Part shown: one piece after another, positions 63,056 to 64,000 of the stretch | How the letters are laid out: every line of letters begins with the position of its first letter | Numbering within the stretch: the stretch's first letter is position 1 | Assembly: GCA_013400155.1 (NCBI GenBank) | Contig: VXBM01000045.1 | Coordinates: forward strand, 621,122-685,121 | DNA length: 64,000 nt | Origin: Helopsaltes ochotensis | Lineage: Eukaryota; Chordata; Aves; Passeriformes; Locustellidae | Reading direction: 5' to 3' | Notes under the pieces: generated by a model | What the model was told of the DNA's origin: nothing | The model's input: only the letters and a program-made list of their open reading frames with translations | The model's database searches: none | Made by a program: the position numbers and the translations under genes

Positions 63056-64000
63056 AAAGAGTAGAGGAGTGAGTCACTGATTTATATCAACCTTCTCCTT
63101 CTGCCTCCAGCATGAGTCCGTGACAAGCCAAGGAAAATAAAGACATTCCAGTCGGAGACTGACACTGCATCCTCAGCCGGTCCCACTGTGCCCCAGTGCT
63201 GCTGCACACATGTTCTCAGCTTTGCAATTGCACAACTCCCATTTATACTAGGAGAGTTGTCTGCCTACAACAGATGAGAATACGCACGATAAATAATATG
63301 CAGGTCTGACATCATAACAATCCTAAGCACTCTGGGGAAAAAACCTGTCAGTCATCCTATTTTGTTGGCTCTTTCAGTTCTCTTCTTTGGACAAATATTT
63401 TTTCTCTCAAGTCTTTAGCAATTAATAAAGTGTCTCTCCCATTAATCACAGTGGCACAAATTTTTAGGGCTTTCAATGTGTGTGCAGCAAAAATACACAT
63501 CATATATACCTGTCACCCTTTGCACTATGCTTGCAGAATGTGGCAACCAAAGGAAAGAAACTGCTAGCCAATATCTGCACAACACATCCTTATCCAGTCT
63601 GGAAGCGGATCACTGAAGTTGGCCAGAGAGGAGCATGGGAATAAGTCACTGTTTCCTCACCTGTACTCTAGAAACTTTCCTTTGCATTTGAGCAGAATGA
63701 GAGTGTACACTAACTGAAGAAAATTCACGTGTTCACCGCTGGGCATGAAATCCCCTAGGCACTCTGTGTACTGTTTTCTGTTAGGTTTCACTGGGCTTCA
63801 ATGGTCTATAAGGTTCCTTAGCAAACTGTAAATTTAATTCAGACTCCACCTATAAATCAGCACTGTTTGTCAGGAATTATGCAAATCCCTTAAGCATTTT
63901 CTGACTTTTACATTTTTTTGGCAGTCTCTGCATATCTGTGCATTTTATCGTGCTGACGTTTCACTGGTATTTCGAGCCTGGGTCCAGTTCCCCAAGGGCC

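Larger units (their letters stand above)
59577..64000 (-). other. FBN1: FBN1 intron 31 (partial, at least 4.4 kb)
   Basis: No cbEGF17 exon is found from 59,577 to the window end: no phase-1 exon with an EGF Cys pattern occurs on the minus strand. The stretch contains a G/T-rich tract (61,111-61,305) and two short ancient-repeat candidates (about 62,670 and 63,000). Confidence 0.75.

Noticed and set aside
1..64000. CRISPR arrays, bacterial operons, phage or plasmid features
   Set aside because: The window is spliced vertebrate nuclear DNA; no such features are present.

Overview
The window is vertebrate nuclear DNA, most likely from a bird. Exons are short and separated by GT-AG (twice GC-AG) introns. 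The interspersed repeats are CR1 LINE fragments, one of them of the typical avian young type, and no mammalian SINEs are visible. Two protein-coding genes are present in convergent orientation, the same neighbourhood (DUT next to FBN1) known from human chromosome 15q21.1.

Layout. (1) 1-1504, plus strand: the last three coding exons of DUT (dUTPase), carrying conserved motifs 4 and 5, followed by a short 3'UTR with an AATAAA signal at 1770. (2) About 1.8-23.1 kb: intergenic DNA with no gene I can support. It holds decayed CR1 pieces (about 9.1 and 12.05 kb), a perfect 13-bp-arm palindrome (5308-5339), a C-rich tract (7029-7049), an ancient amniote repeat (about 15.0 kb) and two GC-richer patches with unsupported long ORFs. 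(3) About 23.1-25.75 kb, minus strand: the probable FBN1 3'UTR, with tandem poly(A) signals and two miR-29 seed matches. (4) 25,755-59,576, minus strand: 34 coding exons of FBN1 (fibrillin-1), matching exons 32-65 of the classic human 65-exon numbering, from cbEGF18 to the stop codon. (5) 59,577-64,000: the next FBN1 intron, which runs off the window.

The FBN1 part encodes, in order, cbEGF18-22, TB4 (with the RGD integrin site), cbEGF23-24, TB5, cbEGF25-31, TB6, cbEGF32-36, TB7, cbEGF37-43 and the unique C-terminal region with the furin site that releases asprosin. The reading frame is open and correctly phased through all 34 exons, about 1550 residues, the same count as human residues 1322-2871 as I recall them. 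Every junction from cbEGF18 to the start of the C-terminal region is phase 1; only the last intron is phase 0. The gene therefore looks intact and functional.

I did not find a novel biological system. The points most worth a second look are two GC-AG introns in FBN1, a divergent asprosin N-terminus that has lost one glycosylation sequon relative to human, the miR-29 sites, an ancient CR1 copy in an FBN1 intron, and a few structure-prone DNA tracts. Exon coordinates come from reading splice signals and frame by eye. Human residue numbers and domain numbers are from memory.
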